A stretch of DNA of 64,000 nucleotides. It comes from Elusimicrobiota bacterium. Lineage in GTDB: Bacteria; Elusimicrobiota; UBA8919. The DNA is taken from assembly GCA_028718185.1 (NCBI GenBank), contig JAQUMH010000001.1, positions 281,186 through 345,185 on the forward strand, given 5' to 3'. A program made the position numbers and the translations under genes. The notes below the pieces were generated by a model. That model was not told where the DNA came from and made no database searches. It worked only from the letters and a program-made list of their open reading frames with translations. Below, piece by piece: positions 25,835 through 34,444 of this stretch (the first letter of the stretch is position 1; each line of letters starts with the position of its first letter).

Positions 25835-27499
25835 CTATTCTTCTACTATTTCTCCTCCGAATAAATCTACTATAGTTTTTGCTATTGGCTCTTTTTCGTA
25901 AATTTCTTTGGATGTTCCTTTTTTGGTAACTGCTGGTTTAGATGGTTGAGGTGCCGAATGGTTATTCTCCGGTTCAGTCTCTATGATTTCCGCAGTATCT
26001 TCATTAGATTCCACTTCTTCTAATTCTGTGTCTTTTTTAGATTTAACTTTGGTTTCAAAATTAAATTTTCCTCCAAGTTTTTTTTCTACGAACGGCAGCC
26101 AGATATTTCTATTTGACTCAATTGTTTCCAAATTAAATGAATTATCAGATTCTAAAGTAAATACTCCGTTGGATTCTTGTGATATATCACTACCCGAAAT
26201 TGCCGCTGAAACCCTTGGTTTAATACTGCTATCCTTGGATAGTTCATTCCAGACCGATTTGACTTTTTCCAATGATACTTGGGAAGAAGCTGAACTTGCA
26301 ACTACGTTTTTCTGTGGAATAGTTTTTTTATCAGAAATTGTTATTTCCCTATCCCCCGGTTCAGGTGTATTATAAGATGAAGATTCCATTGCTTCTAACC
26401 GGCTTACTATTTCGTCAAGTCCGACATATTTTTGCGTAAGTTTTACGCAATAAGACTCAAGAATTAGTATGGGCTGCTCGGCGTTTTTCATCCCATAAAC
26501 GCATTCGGAAAGCATATCTATAAAACGTAATAATATATCAACCGAAAAGTTCTGTGAATATAATTTTAATTTTTCTTTATCCGAAACAGTAGAAACCAAA
26601 TCCGGTGAAATTTTATAAAGCATAATATTTCTTATGTACTCCTGCAAATCAGTAACTATATTTAACGGGTCGTAACCGTTTAAGACGGTTTCACCAACAG
26701 TTTGCAAGAGTTTTTTAGTATCATTAGCTGAAATATCGGCAATCATTTCGGAAAGTATATCTTCTTTAACAATCCCGAGGATTGAAATAACATCCTGTGC
26801 AGTAATATCAGAACCGCAAAATGATATAACCTGGTCAAAAATACTTAATGCATCTCTTAGCGCTCCACCTGCTGAGCGGGATATAATAGCAATTGCTTTA
26901 TCGTCAATTTTTATATTTTCCTTTCCGGCAACTTTCAATAATTGTTCGCTTATTTCCTTAATTGATAATGGTCTGAAATTGAATCTCTGGCATCTCGATA
27001 GAATTGTCGGCGGAATTTTCTGGGTGGAAGTTGTAGCAAATATAAAAATCGCATGTGCGGGAGGTTCTTCCAGCGTTTTCAGAAGTGCGTTAAAAGCCTC
27101 TGTGGTGAGCATGTGTACTTCATCAATAACATAAATTTTGTATTTTGAAGAAGAAGGAGCGTACTTAACATCCTCTCTTAGACTTCTTATCTCATCAATA
27201 CCTCTATTTGAAGCACCGTCTATTTCTAAAACATCAAGTGAGTTGTCTTTTGTTATTTCCAGACAGGAAACACATTTATTGCATGGTTCTTCACTACTGT
27301 TATCTTTACAATTTAACGCTTTGGCAAAGATTCTCGCTGTTGACGTTTTACCAACCCCGCGTTGTCCCGAAAAAATATAACCGTGTGCAATCCTTTTTTC
27401 TTTTATTGCGTTTTTCAGAACACGTGCAATATGTTCCTGACCTACTATATCCTCAAACGTTTGAGGACGATATTTTCTTGCTAAAACTATATATGCCAT
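25835..27499 (-). CDS. dnaX: DNA polymerase III subunit gamma/tau
   Basis: A 554-residue protein. The AAA+ domain has Walker A GQRGVGKTSTARIF, a four-cysteine zinc module (LNCKDN, CNKCVSC), Walker B VIDEVHML and the sensor segment TTSTQKIPPTILSRCQRFNF. Domain III follows to about residue 365. The remaining tau-like tail is acidic and low-complexity up to about 430, then a small folded region and a final acidic stretch. It is the clamp loader ATPase of the replisome. It lies upstream of recR. Confidence 0.96.
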   Translation of the reverse strand: MAYIVLARKYRPQTFEDIVGQEHIARVLKNAIKEKRIAHGYIFSGQRGVGKTSTARIFAKALNCKDNSSEEPCNKCVSCLEITKDNSLDVLEIDGASNRGIDEIRSLREDVKYAPSSSKYKIYVIDEVHMLTTEAFNALLKTLEEPPAHAIFIFATTSTQKIPPTILSRCQRFNFRPLSIKEISEQLLKVAGKENIKIDDKAIAIISRSAGGALRDALSIFDQVISFCGSDITAQDVISILGIVKEDILSEMIADISANDTKKLLQTVGETVLNGYDPLNIVTDLQEYIRNIMLYKISPDLVSTVSDKEKLKLYSQNFSVDILLRFIDMLSECVYGMKNAEQPILILESYCVKLTQKYVGLDEIVSRLEAMESSSYNTPEPGDREITISDKKTIPQKNVVASSASSQVSLEKVKSVWNELSKDSSIKPRVSAAISGSDISQESNGVFTLESDNSFNLETIESNRNIWLPFVEKKLGGKFNFETKVKSKKDTELEEVESNEDTAEIIETEPENNHSAPQPSKPAVTKKGTSKEIYEKEPIAKTIVDLFGGEIVEE

Positions 27500-27621
27500 A
27501 AAAGTTTTGATTTCTACAAAAACAATATCCTCTCCCTAACCACAAACTACGGAATACTTTCCTTTTTTGTGTGCGTGAGTACTTAGTAGTCAGGGAATTT
27601 TTTACTTTTAGTAAAACATTA

Positions 27622-27694
27622 TGGAGGTGAAGGGATTTGAACCCACGACCTCCTCGTTGCGAACGAGGCGCTCTCCCAGCTGAGCTACACCCCC
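27622..27694 (-). tRNA. tRNA-Ala (CGC)
   Basis: 73 bases, minus strand. The acceptor is GGGGGTG/CACCTCC (one G-U pair) with discriminator A. The anticodon stem CCTCG/CGAGG closes loop TTCGCAA, giving anticodon CGC. The T arm is GTGGG TTCAAAT CCC-like. No CCA is encoded. A TTTGTC/GACAAA hairpin at about 27698-27720 lies immediately upstream. Confidence 0.92.
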
Positions 27695-27774
27695 AAAAAA
27701 TTTGTCACAGACAAATTTTTAGTGAATTAGTTATTAGTGATTAGAGATTAGTAAAATAAAGTTGAACAACAAAA

Positions 27775-27927
27775 CTAACTGTTTTGTTCTACGAATTTTT
27801 TGATGTCTTCTATGTGTTCAAGCAAAAGTTTCGCTTTTGAAACACCAAAGGTAAATGGATATTTATCATCTTCAGTCCTCTTTAAAACAATAACCTTGTT
27901 CCCCTTAAATTCCGATATCTCAAACAT
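27775..27927 (-). CDS. 50-residue small conserved-looking protein
   Basis: Begins MFEISEFKGNKVIVLKR and ends DIKKFVEQNS. A very strong AGGAGGA ribosome-binding site lies three bases before the ATG, and the stop is TAG. The composition is soluble and protein-like, with a beta-strand pattern followed by a C-terminal helix (KAKLLLEHIEDIKKF). I do not recognise a named family. It lies between tRNA-Arg and tRNA-Ala on the same strand and may be transcribed with them. Confidence 0.65.
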   Translation of the reverse strand: MFEISEFKGNKVIVLKRTEDDKYPFTFGVSKAKLLLEHIEDIKKFVEQNS

Positions 27928-28022
27928 TGCTCCTCCTTTACATCTTTTAGCAGCCCTTCACAAAATTTGTTAAGGGCTGCTGATTACACAGATTTTAAAA
28001 CGATTACACAGATACTATCGTA

Positions 28023-28096
28023 AGGGTTCGAGGGGACTTGAACCCCTAACCTAATGGTTCGAAGCCATTCGCTCTATCCAATTGAGCTACGAACCC
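28023..28096 (-). tRNA. tRNA-Arg (UCG)
   Basis: 74 bases, minus strand. The acceptor is GGGTTCG/CGAACCC. The anticodon stem AATGG/CCATT closes loop CTTCGAA, giving anticodon TCG. The T arm is AGGGG TTCAAGT CCCCT. The discriminator base would be U, unusual for bacterial tRNA-Arg, where A or G is usual. CCA is not encoded. Confidence 0.92.
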
Positions 28097-28124
28097 ATAA
28101 AAATTTATTTAATAAAATAAATTT

Positions 28125-29237
28125 TTACCAACCGCTTATTACCCCACCTTTTACATCAGTATGGGTGCAATTAACAAACATTTTGCCGCTACTTGCAACA
28201 TATCCCCAGTTTCCTAAATCAGTTAAAGCATCTCCATTGTTAAAATCGTTAATATCGTTTGTGTCTCCATGCGCCTGTACACCTAACTTTACAGATGACA
28301 TCTTTGATAAATATTTTGTTTGTACGGGACCGCTTTCATTTGAAATAGCAGCAGCATTTTGTGGATATTGCATGCCTTCCATATCACCATAATAAAGTCC
28401 TATGGCACTTCTTAAATTACCCAAATCACCTTTAGTTTTTCCTTCTTTTGTTCTTCTCATCATTTCTGCAAATTTAGGTATAACTATTGAGGCAAGAATA
28501 CCAATTAATGCCACAACAATCATCAATTCAATTAAAGTAAACCCTGCAGACTTCTTCTTAATAGTCAGAATTGTCCTGCCGGGTAAAATTTCATCAGGTG
28601 GATTAATTTTTTTCACAATACCCCCATTGTCATTTTTAATATCCATTTTATTGCCAACTTGTAATATTAGAATCCCGTTCTCATTTAAAAACGGAAGACA
28701 TAATTTTTTTACTTTTTGTAATTTAGCTGTTGCTCTTGTCACTACTATATCATATTTTGCCGTTGATGATTTAATTGCATTTTCTGCCCTGTCACAAATA
28801 ATTTTTGCTTCTATATCTAATTTCTTGCAAATATGCCTTAAAAATTCTGTCTTCTTTTTTGAAGAATCTAGTAGAGTCAATGATATTTCAGGTAACGCTA
28901 TTTTAACCGGTATTCCTGGAAAACCTGCGCCACTACCAACATCTAACAAGCTATGCCGACCAAGGTCGGCAACTACATCATTCAAATTCCTATATGATAA
29001 ATTAGGATTAGATAGTTTAATACCGGAACTTGTAAAAGCGGCAATAACACTTAGTGAATCCAAAAAATGTTTTTCAATTATTTCTTTATCTGTTGCCGGA
29101 CCTATCAGGTTAATTTTTGAATTCCAATCTTTCAACTCCTGCAGATAAACTGAAAATTGCTCAATTTGCACGGGGTTAAGTTTTATATTTAATAATTCTA
29201 ACCCGTGCAAAAATATTTTTGTAATTTCGGGATTCAT
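28125..29237 (-). CDS. rsmG: RsmG 16S rRNA methyltransferase fused in frame to a type IV pilin-like protein
   Basis: A 370-residue open frame. Residues 1 to about 225 are a complete RsmG (GidB): SKINLIG, HFLDSL, the SAM-binding DVGSGAGFPGIP, LLDSSKKKTEFLR, and the usual end PGRTILTIKK. It should methylate 16S rRNA at the 530-loop guanine. With no stop codon it continues into a prepilin: KKSAGFTLIELMIVVALIG, cleavage expected between G and F, then a 135-residue pseudopilin body ending DVKGGVISGW. The pilin lacks an ATG. A CTG at 28566-28568 has AGGA six bases upstream and would give an ideal short leader, so it may be translated on its own. RsmG also contains a repeat-derived insertion (28951-29000). 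It overlaps the DUF2723 gene by four bases. Confidence 0.85.
   Translation of the reverse strand: MNPEITKIFLHGLELLNIKLNPVQIEQFSVYLQELKDWNSKINLIGPATDKEIIEKHFLDSLSVIAAFTSSGIKLSNPNLSYRNLNDVVADLGRHSLLDVGSGAGFPGIPVKIALPEISLTLLDSSKKKTEFLRHICKKLDIEAKIICDRAENAIKSSTAKYDIVVTRATAKLQKVKKLCLPFLNENGILILQVGNKMDIKNDNGGIVKKINPPDEILPGRTILTIKKKSAGFTLIELMIVVALIGILASIVIPKFAEMMRRTKEGKTKGDLGNLRSAIGLYYGDMEGMQYPQNAAAISNESGPVQTKYLSKMSSVKLGVQAHGDTNDINDFNNGDALTDLGNWGYVASSGKMFVNCTHTDVKGGVISGW
28951..29000. repeat. Palindromic element inserted in frame within rsmG
   Basis: GCCGACC-AA-GGTCGGC (28955-28970), followed by AACTACATCATT and AAATTCCTATA on the plus strand, matches the dispersed elements at 39235, 54657 and 56171. 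In the rsmG frame it encodes residues about 80-95, including YRNLN and VVADLGRHS, between HFLDSL and DVGSGAG, where other RsmG proteins are about 20 residues shorter. Confidence 0.75.
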
Positions 29238-31087
29238 TTTATTTTTTCTTCTGCTAAATTAAGATTCCTTCTGACGCCTTTATCTTCCGGTGCATATTTA
29301 AGCGACACCTTGAAATACTCGGCAGCTTTTTTGTAGTCGTTTTTAGCCCAGTATACTACCCCTAAATTATTATATGCCTGCGAAAGTGAAGGGTCGAAAA
29401 CAATTGCCTTTTCAAAGAACAGTATACTTTTATTATATATTTTTTTTTCATTAAACACAAGCCCAAGATTATTATAACCCGCAGCATAATAACTTAATAT
29501 TTGTTGAGTGAAAAATCTAACTTCTCCTGAAAACCGCGGTTCAACATAAAAATCAAACATCTGTTCTGAATTAGAAAAATCATTATTACCGTAAAGCAGC
29601 CCCTTGGGCAAAAACTTACCTTTTGCAGGAACTTTAATTATACTATCGGTGTAAAACGGAAATCTATCATAACTATATGACAGCAATACATTCTCAAGCT
29701 CAACACCGGATTTAATCTCATAATTTGGCAGAATTTCCGGGTACTTTTTCCGTAGTTGCTCATAACCCCATAAAGTTTTATAAAAAACTGCAAGCTTTAT
29801 ATCCTTTCTTTTAGCAAGGCATTCCTGCTGATATTTCAAAGTAAACGTAGTAGTGTCGTCAGGATTAAACAATATGGAATTATACGGCAAAGTTCTCATC
29901 AGATTCTTTGAATAATCATAAGCGATAAATTCATACCTTTTGTTTAACATTGAGATTTTAAAAGTTGTCAAAATGAAAATGCATGTAATAATCAGAAAAA
30001 AGACTATCTTCTCATTAACAAACTTAAATATATTAAAAAAAGCAATAAACCCGAAATTAATCCAAATAGTAAAAATAATTAAGGGTATTATCAAATATGG
30101 CTCAAATATAGGAAGTGATGTTTTATCTTTTAAAGATAAATTTGAAATTATAAAAAATACAGGACCTGAAAAAAACCAAAACAAAAATAATGCCAAAAAA
30201 CTCTTTTTCTTTATTGAAAAATATATACCTAAAATTAAAACAGGAAGAATCCAGTAGCTAAACTGCCGGACTGAAACTACCAGAAATTGAATAAGGTTTT
30301 CAAGCATAGTTGTAAGATTCTGTTCAACCGGACTTCTTTCCGGGTGAAGACGAATACTGCCATAATCGGCCCGGGTTAAGACTCTGGTAAAATTCCTGAT
30401 TGATTCTGAAGGTGTCCCCCAGTTAGTAACAGGGTTTTGAGCAGAACGAACTATTAAGAAAAGGTAAATTGATAAACCGGCAATTAAAACTATTAGTAAA
30501 CTGATAAAAGGGAACCTGTTTGTCGGCTTTTTATCATTCCACTCTTTTAGTTTTAGAATAAGCAAATACACAATTCCGGGTATTAAAAGCACAAGTGTAT
30601 GATGATTCCCAAGACCAAGACCAAAAAGGAATACAGCAAGTAACCAGTTTTGCTTGACAACCAGATAAATTATCAAAACAGCAAAAAAAGTATTTAATGA
30701 GTACATTTCAGAAACAATACTTAGCGACCACATAGACGAACAAAAACAAAAAAGGAATACGGCAAACAATGAAATACAAACCACCGGCAGATTCTTATCT
30801 TTAAAATATTCTTCGTTCAGCTTTTTAATCAATAAATATAATACTCCGCAACTTAATGCTCCAAAAAATGCGGACATTAAATTTATACGGTAGGCAATGT
30901 TCCCGAAAGGAATTATTGTGGTAAATATTTTCCCGAGAAGGACGTATAAAGGATATCCTGGCGGATGGGCAATGCCCAGCGAGGATGCTGAAACAATCAT
31001 ATCACCACTATCACGATACGGTGATATTGTCGGATACATTGAAAAAAGATAAATATAAAATATAAAATTAAAAATCAGAAAAAACAT
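29234..31087 (-). CDS. DUF2723 glycosyltransferase-like membrane protein with TPR tail
   Basis: A 617-residue protein. The N-terminal region has the DUF2723 signature: YRDSGDMIVSASSLGIAHPP followed by GYPLYVLLGK, where the RDSG acidic motif precedes the second helix. About ten transmembrane helices follow (to about residue 385), then a periplasmic segment. The C-terminal end carries two TPR units (NNLGLVFNEKKIYNKSILFF and NNLGVVYWAKNDYKKAAEYF). DUF2723 proteins resemble GT-C lipid-linked sugar transferases and probably glycosylate an envelope acceptor. It starts four bases after the mnmG stop and overlaps rsmG by four bases, so the three are one operon. Confidence 0.85.
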   Translation of the reverse strand: MFFLIFNFIFYIYLFSMYPTISPYRDSGDMIVSASSLGIAHPPGYPLYVLLGKIFTTIIPFGNIAYRINLMSAFFGALSCGVLYLLIKKLNEEYFKDKNLPVVCISLFAVFLFCFCSSMWSLSIVSEMYSLNTFFAVLIIYLVVKQNWLLAVFLFGLGLGNHHTLVLLIPGIVYLLILKLKEWNDKKPTNRFPFISLLIVLIAGLSIYLFLIVRSAQNPVTNWGTPSESIRNFTRVLTRADYGSIRLHPERSPVEQNLTTMLENLIQFLVVSVRQFSYWILPVLILGIYFSIKKKSFLALFLFWFFSGPVFFIISNLSLKDKTSLPIFEPYLIIPLIIFTIWINFGFIAFFNIFKFVNEKIVFFLIITCIFILTTFKISMLNKRYEFIAYDYSKNLMRTLPYNSILFNPDDTTTFTLKYQQECLAKRKDIKLAVFYKTLWGYEQLRKKYPEILPNYEIKSGVELENVLLSYSYDRFPFYTDSIIKVPAKGKFLPKGLLYGNNDFSNSEQMFDFYVEPRFSGEVRFFTQQILSYYAAGYNNLGLVFNEKKIYNKSILFFEKAIVFDPSLSQAYNNLGVVYWAKNDYKKAAEYFKVSLKYAPEDKGVRRNLNLAEEKIK

Positions 31088-31091
31088 ATAA

Positions 31092-32846
31092 TTACTTTGA
31101 TGCTACTTTTTCATATTTCTTTTTGTTAAGCCAAATCATTAATATACCTATATCAGCAGGTGTAATCCCTGAAATCCTGGACGCCTGACCGATAGAAAGA
31201 GGTTTAATCTGGTCCAATTTATATTTGCTTTCCGTAAGCAGCCCCGGTATCTTATGGTAATCAATTTTTTCCGGAATTTTTTTGTTTTCTATTTTTTTAA
31301 ATTTTTCAACATCCGCAATCTGTCTTTTTATGTAACCGGAATATTTCTGTTCAATCTCACTTTCATATTTTACCATTTCTGTTGTCCAAGGTAAAATATT
31401 TTCATTAAATTCAATGTTTTTCTGCTTAACAAAAGTCTTATATTTTTGAAATCTTTTAAAAATCTCTTCATCAACCAGCCCATATTCATACCCGTAATCC
31501 ATCAGCCGCAAATCTGCATTGTCGGAACGCAAAAGCAAACGGTATTCAGCTCGAGCTGTAAACATTCTATAGGGGTCCAAAATACCTTTCGTAACCAAAT
31601 CATCTATCAAAACACCGATATACGCTTCTTCTCTACCGAGAATAAGAGGTTTATTTTTCTTAATTTTTGAAACAGCATTTATCCCTGCAATTAATCCTTG
31701 TCCTGCAGCTTCCTCATACCCCGAAGTTCCATTAATTTGCCCTGCAAAAAAAAGATTATCAACAAGCTTTGTTTCTAATGTCGGTTTTAATTGTGTCGGC
31801 TGGCAAAAATCATATTCAATCGCATACCCGGGTCTTATCATCTCACAATTTTCAAGTCCTGCAATCGTTCTCAACATTTTTACCTGAACATCGTAAGGCA
31901 AACTTGTGGAAAGCCCGTTACAGTAAACCTCTTCGGTGTCATATCCTTCCGGCTCGAGAAAAACCTGATGCCTGTTTTTATCCGTGAACCTTTTTACTTT
32001 ATCTTCAATTGACGGGCAATACCGCGGACCGATACCTTTAATCTGTCCGGAAAAAAGCGGCGCCCGGTGGAAATTTTCCGCAATAATTTTATGTGTTTTT
32101 TCACTTGTATATGTAAGCCAACAGGGTAATTGCTTCTGTGTAATGTGCAATGTGTAATGTGAAAACGGAACAGGGGGCTCATCACCGGGCTGAGAAATAC
32201 ATTTTGAATAGTCAATTGTTCTCCCGTTTATCCTTGGCGGTGTCCCTGTTTTAAGCCGTCCGACCTCAAACCCAAGTTCTTTTAAAGAATCAGAAAGATG
32301 CATTGCTGCAAATTCACCGGAACGGCCGGAATTAAACGTCGTCTCACCGATATGAATCAGTCCCTTTAGAAAAGTACCTGTTGTAACAATTACAGTCTTT
32401 CCTAAAAACTTTATTGATGGTTTGGCGATAACACCGATTGCTTTATTATCATCTGTTAATATTTCCGTTACTTCAGCTTGTTTCAAAGAAAGATTTTCCT
32501 GTTTTTCAATTGTATGTTTCATTGTAAATTGATAAAGTTTTTTGTCACATTGCGCCCGTGGTGATTGGACGGCTGGACCTTTTGATTTATTTAAAATTCT
32601 ATATTGTATTCCGGAAGCATCGGTGTTTTTTGCCATCTCACCGCCAAGAGCATCTATTTCACGGACAATCTGCCCTTTTGCTACACCGCCGATAGCAGTA
32701 TTGCATGACATCTGGGCAATGGTGTCAGCATTAATAGTTAAAAGAAGTGTCTTTAACCCCATACGGGCTGAAGATAATGCCGCTTCACAACCTGCATGTC
32801 CCGCACCTACGACAATCACATCATATTTTTCCGGATATGTAAACAT
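31092..32846 (-). CDS. mnmG: tRNA uridine 5-carboxymethylaminomethyl modification enzyme MnmG
   Basis: A 584-residue protein, slightly short of the usual 620-630. It has the FAD-binding VVGAGHAGCEAALSSARMG, the substrate loop SCNTAIGGVAKGQIVREIDA, TGTFLKG, GRLKTGTPPRI, and the C-terminal TARAEYRLLLRSDNADLRL. The C-terminus keeps SIGQASRISGITPADI, which contacts MnmE. With MnmE (34445) it makes the cmnm5 modification at wobble U34. The order mnmG, DUF2723, rsmG puts it with rsmG as in many bacteria. Confidence 0.96.
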   Translation of the reverse strand: MFTYPEKYDVIVVGAGHAGCEAALSSARMGLKTLLLTINADTIAQMSCNTAIGGVAKGQIVREIDALGGEMAKNTDASGIQYRILNKSKGPAVQSPRAQCDKKLYQFTMKHTIEKQENLSLKQAEVTEILTDDNKAIGVIAKPSIKFLGKTVIVTTGTFLKGLIHIGETTFNSGRSGEFAAMHLSDSLKELGFEVGRLKTGTPPRINGRTIDYSKCISQPGDEPPVPFSHYTLHITQKQLPCWLTYTSEKTHKIIAENFHRAPLFSGQIKGIGPRYCPSIEDKVKRFTDKNRHQVFLEPEGYDTEEVYCNGLSTSLPYDVQVKMLRTIAGLENCEMIRPGYAIEYDFCQPTQLKPTLETKLVDNLFFAGQINGTSGYEEAAGQGLIAGINAVSKIKKNKPLILGREEAYIGVLIDDLVTKGILDPYRMFTARAEYRLLLRSDNADLRLMDYGYEYGLVDEEIFKRFQKYKTFVKQKNIEFNENILPWTTEMVKYESEIEQKYSGYIKRQIADVEKFKKIENKKIPEKIDYHKIPGLLTESKYKLDQIKPLSIGQASRISGITPADIGILMIWLNKKKYEKVASK

Positions 32847-32849
32847 AAT

Positions 32850-33548
32850 TTATTTATTATTCAGACTATAATATTTTTCTAAACCAGCACAAACTGCTTT
32901 TGAAACTTTTTGCAGATATTTTTTATTTTTTAATAATTTTTCATCTTCAACATTTGAAAGATAACCGTATTCAACTAAAATTGACGGTACTTTTGCAAAT
33001 TCAAACCCTACAAGGTGCTGTTTTCTTATGCAATCAATAATAACTCCTGATTTTTTAATTTCTTCAAAAACAATTTCCGCCATTTTTTTTGAATCATCTT
33101 TATACCATAAAACAGAAACACCGCGCTTTTTTTTATTCGGCGCCCAATTGCAGTGGATACGCAAAAAAACATCCGCATTCCTGGAATTGGCAAATTGGGC
33201 ACGGGACTGGTTATCGTCATCCTGACTTTTTGCAGTACGCCAGAAACTTTTTCTGTCGCGTGTAAAATAAACGGTTGCCTCTTCATTTAAAAACATATTC
33301 CCTATAACTTCCGAAATATCTATAACTACATCTATTTCTTTTGTATTATTAGAACTTTTACAGCCATAATTAACAATTTTACCTTCGGAATTCCTGGCTG
33401 CATGACCGGGGTCAACAACAATAATTTTGCCTGATAACTGGTCAGCATACAAGCAACAAGTGAACAGGCAAGTAAATAAAACAACTGTTGAAAAAATTGG
33501 GAAAAATAAATTCTTTATTCGTAACCAATTCGTGATTTTTGATTTCAT
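32850..33548 (-). CDS. N-acetylmuramoyl-L-alanine amidase (Amidase_3)
   Basis: A 232-residue protein. An N-terminal signal sequence (about residues 12-36, ending near CCLYAD) is followed by a single amidase_3 domain. The zinc ligand region is VVDPGHAARNSEG; the second metal-binding histidine is in FLRIHCNWAP, and the catalytic glutamate-containing strand is PSILVEYGYLSN. It cleaves the amide bond between MurNAc and the peptide stem in the periplasm. There is no AMIN or LysM domain. It ends three bases before the mnmG start, so the two are probably co-transcribed. Confidence 0.88.
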   Translation of the reverse strand: MKSKITNWLRIKNLFFPIFSTVVLFTCLFTCCLYADQLSGKIIVVDPGHAARNSEGKIVNYGCKSSNNTKEIDVVIDISEVIGNMFLNEEATVYFTRDRKSFWRTAKSQDDDNQSRAQFANSRNADVFLRIHCNWAPNKKKRGVSVLWYKDDSKKMAEIVFEEIKKSGVIIDCIRKQHLVGFEFAKVPSILVEYGYLSNVEDEKLLKNKKYLQKVSKAVCAGLEKYYSLNNK

Positions 33549-33564
33549 TTGTGATAATTCGCGT

Positions 33565-34395
33565 TTAAAAAGGCAATGTATTTATGATTTTTAATACGCA
33601 TCTGTATTCTGGTTCTTCTTTCATGATTTTCTCAATAACATATCTCCTGAAAAACCTTTCAAAACCATTTGTTACAATAGCAACTATAATATTTTGTTCT
33701 AATTCAGGGGTACTATTAGACCTTGTTTCCCTGCTATCTCCAATCCAAATAAATTTATTTTCTGAAGCGACAAAAACTCCTGCTTCAAGTTCAAATTTAT
33801 AAGAATAACTCATACTCTTACGGGATTCGCCAAAATCACTTCTTTCAGTTGAACTGATATTTCTATAGACGACTTCCGTTTCCTGTTTTTTTATAACAGG
33901 TATTATCAAAGCTTCAACTTCTAATATTTGGGTAAGTTTGAGTAATTTATTCAGGCTATTTACCTTATTTAGCTCATCTATTTGTTTAAAATCACCAAGA
34001 TTTATATTTTTGCTTTCCATAATATTTCTGACACTATCGGGATGAACAATACGATTTAATTTTTTTTTCTTTAGCAAAATATTGTAAAAATACTCAGCGG
34101 TAATCTGACTTATTTTTTCAGTTGTTGCTCTATCGCTAATTATTCTTTCTTCGCGGCGCCCCAGCCAGTCCCTTGACTTATCCTCTATGATAAATGGTGA
34201 ATTAACAATCGGGATAAACTGTGTTGTCTGCTCTGTATCAAATCCGATAACAACCGGAAGTATAGCAACCGTTTTTACAGGTATATTCGACTTTTGTGAA
34301 TAGATAACCTTGCACTTTTGCTGTTCACGATGAGATAAAGAGCAACCACCAAAAATAGAAATAAAAAGAAATATTGGTAAAACCAAGAAATTCAT
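33565..34395 (-). CDS. Putative lipoprotein of unknown function
   Basis: A 276-residue protein. Its signal peptide ends in IFGGC, a good lipobox, giving Cys18 as the lipidated residue. The body has a strand-helix pattern beginning VKTVAILPVV, then a helix with the sequence ATTEKISQITAEYFYNIL. That layout resembles CsgG/LpoB-like outer-membrane lipoproteins (a strand followed by an amphipathic helix), but I see no diagnostic motif. It lies between mnmE and the amidase gene, which suggests an envelope role. Confidence 0.55.
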   Translation of the reverse strand: MNFLVLPIFLFISIFGGCSLSHREQQKCKVIYSQKSNIPVKTVAILPVVIGFDTEQTTQFIPIVNSPFIIEDKSRDWLGRREERIISDRATTEKISQITAEYFYNILLKKKKLNRIVHPDSVRNIMESKNINLGDFKQIDELNKVNSLNKLLKLTQILEVEALIIPVIKKQETEVVYRNISSTERSDFGESRKSMSYSYKFELEAGVFVASENKFIWIGDSRETRSNSTPELEQNIIVAIVTNGFERFFRRYVIEKIMKEEPEYRCVLKIINTLPF

Positions 34396-34405
34396 ATGTT
34401 TTCTT

Positions 34406-34423
34406 GGGCGGGCAAGCCCGCCC
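34406..34423. repeat. GC-rich palindrome GGGCGGGC/GCCCGCCC
   Basis: A perfect 8-bp stem with an AA spacer followed by CTACG, in the 49-base gap between mnmE and the lipoprotein gene. The stem-CTAC layout matches the family at 39235, 54627 and 56171, with a different stem sequence. Confidence 0.65.
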
Positions 34424-34444
34424 CTACGCGTAAACCGATAAAGT

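Noticed and set aside
28402-29148. A 248-codon plus-strand open frame opposite rsmG
   Set aside because: It mirrors the coding of the rsmG/pilin gene, has no recognisable domain or ribosome-binding site, and the minus frame has strong family motifs.
32130-32170. A GTGTAATGTGCAATGTG-like repetitive stretch in mnmG
   Set aside because: I first suspected an inserted repeat, but the encoded residues (HYTLHITQKQLPCW) align in length with other MnmG proteins, so nothing is inserted.
33026-33286. An 86-codon minus-strand frame within the amidase gene
   Set aside because: It is an out-of-frame shadow of the amidase, which has clear zinc-binding motifs.
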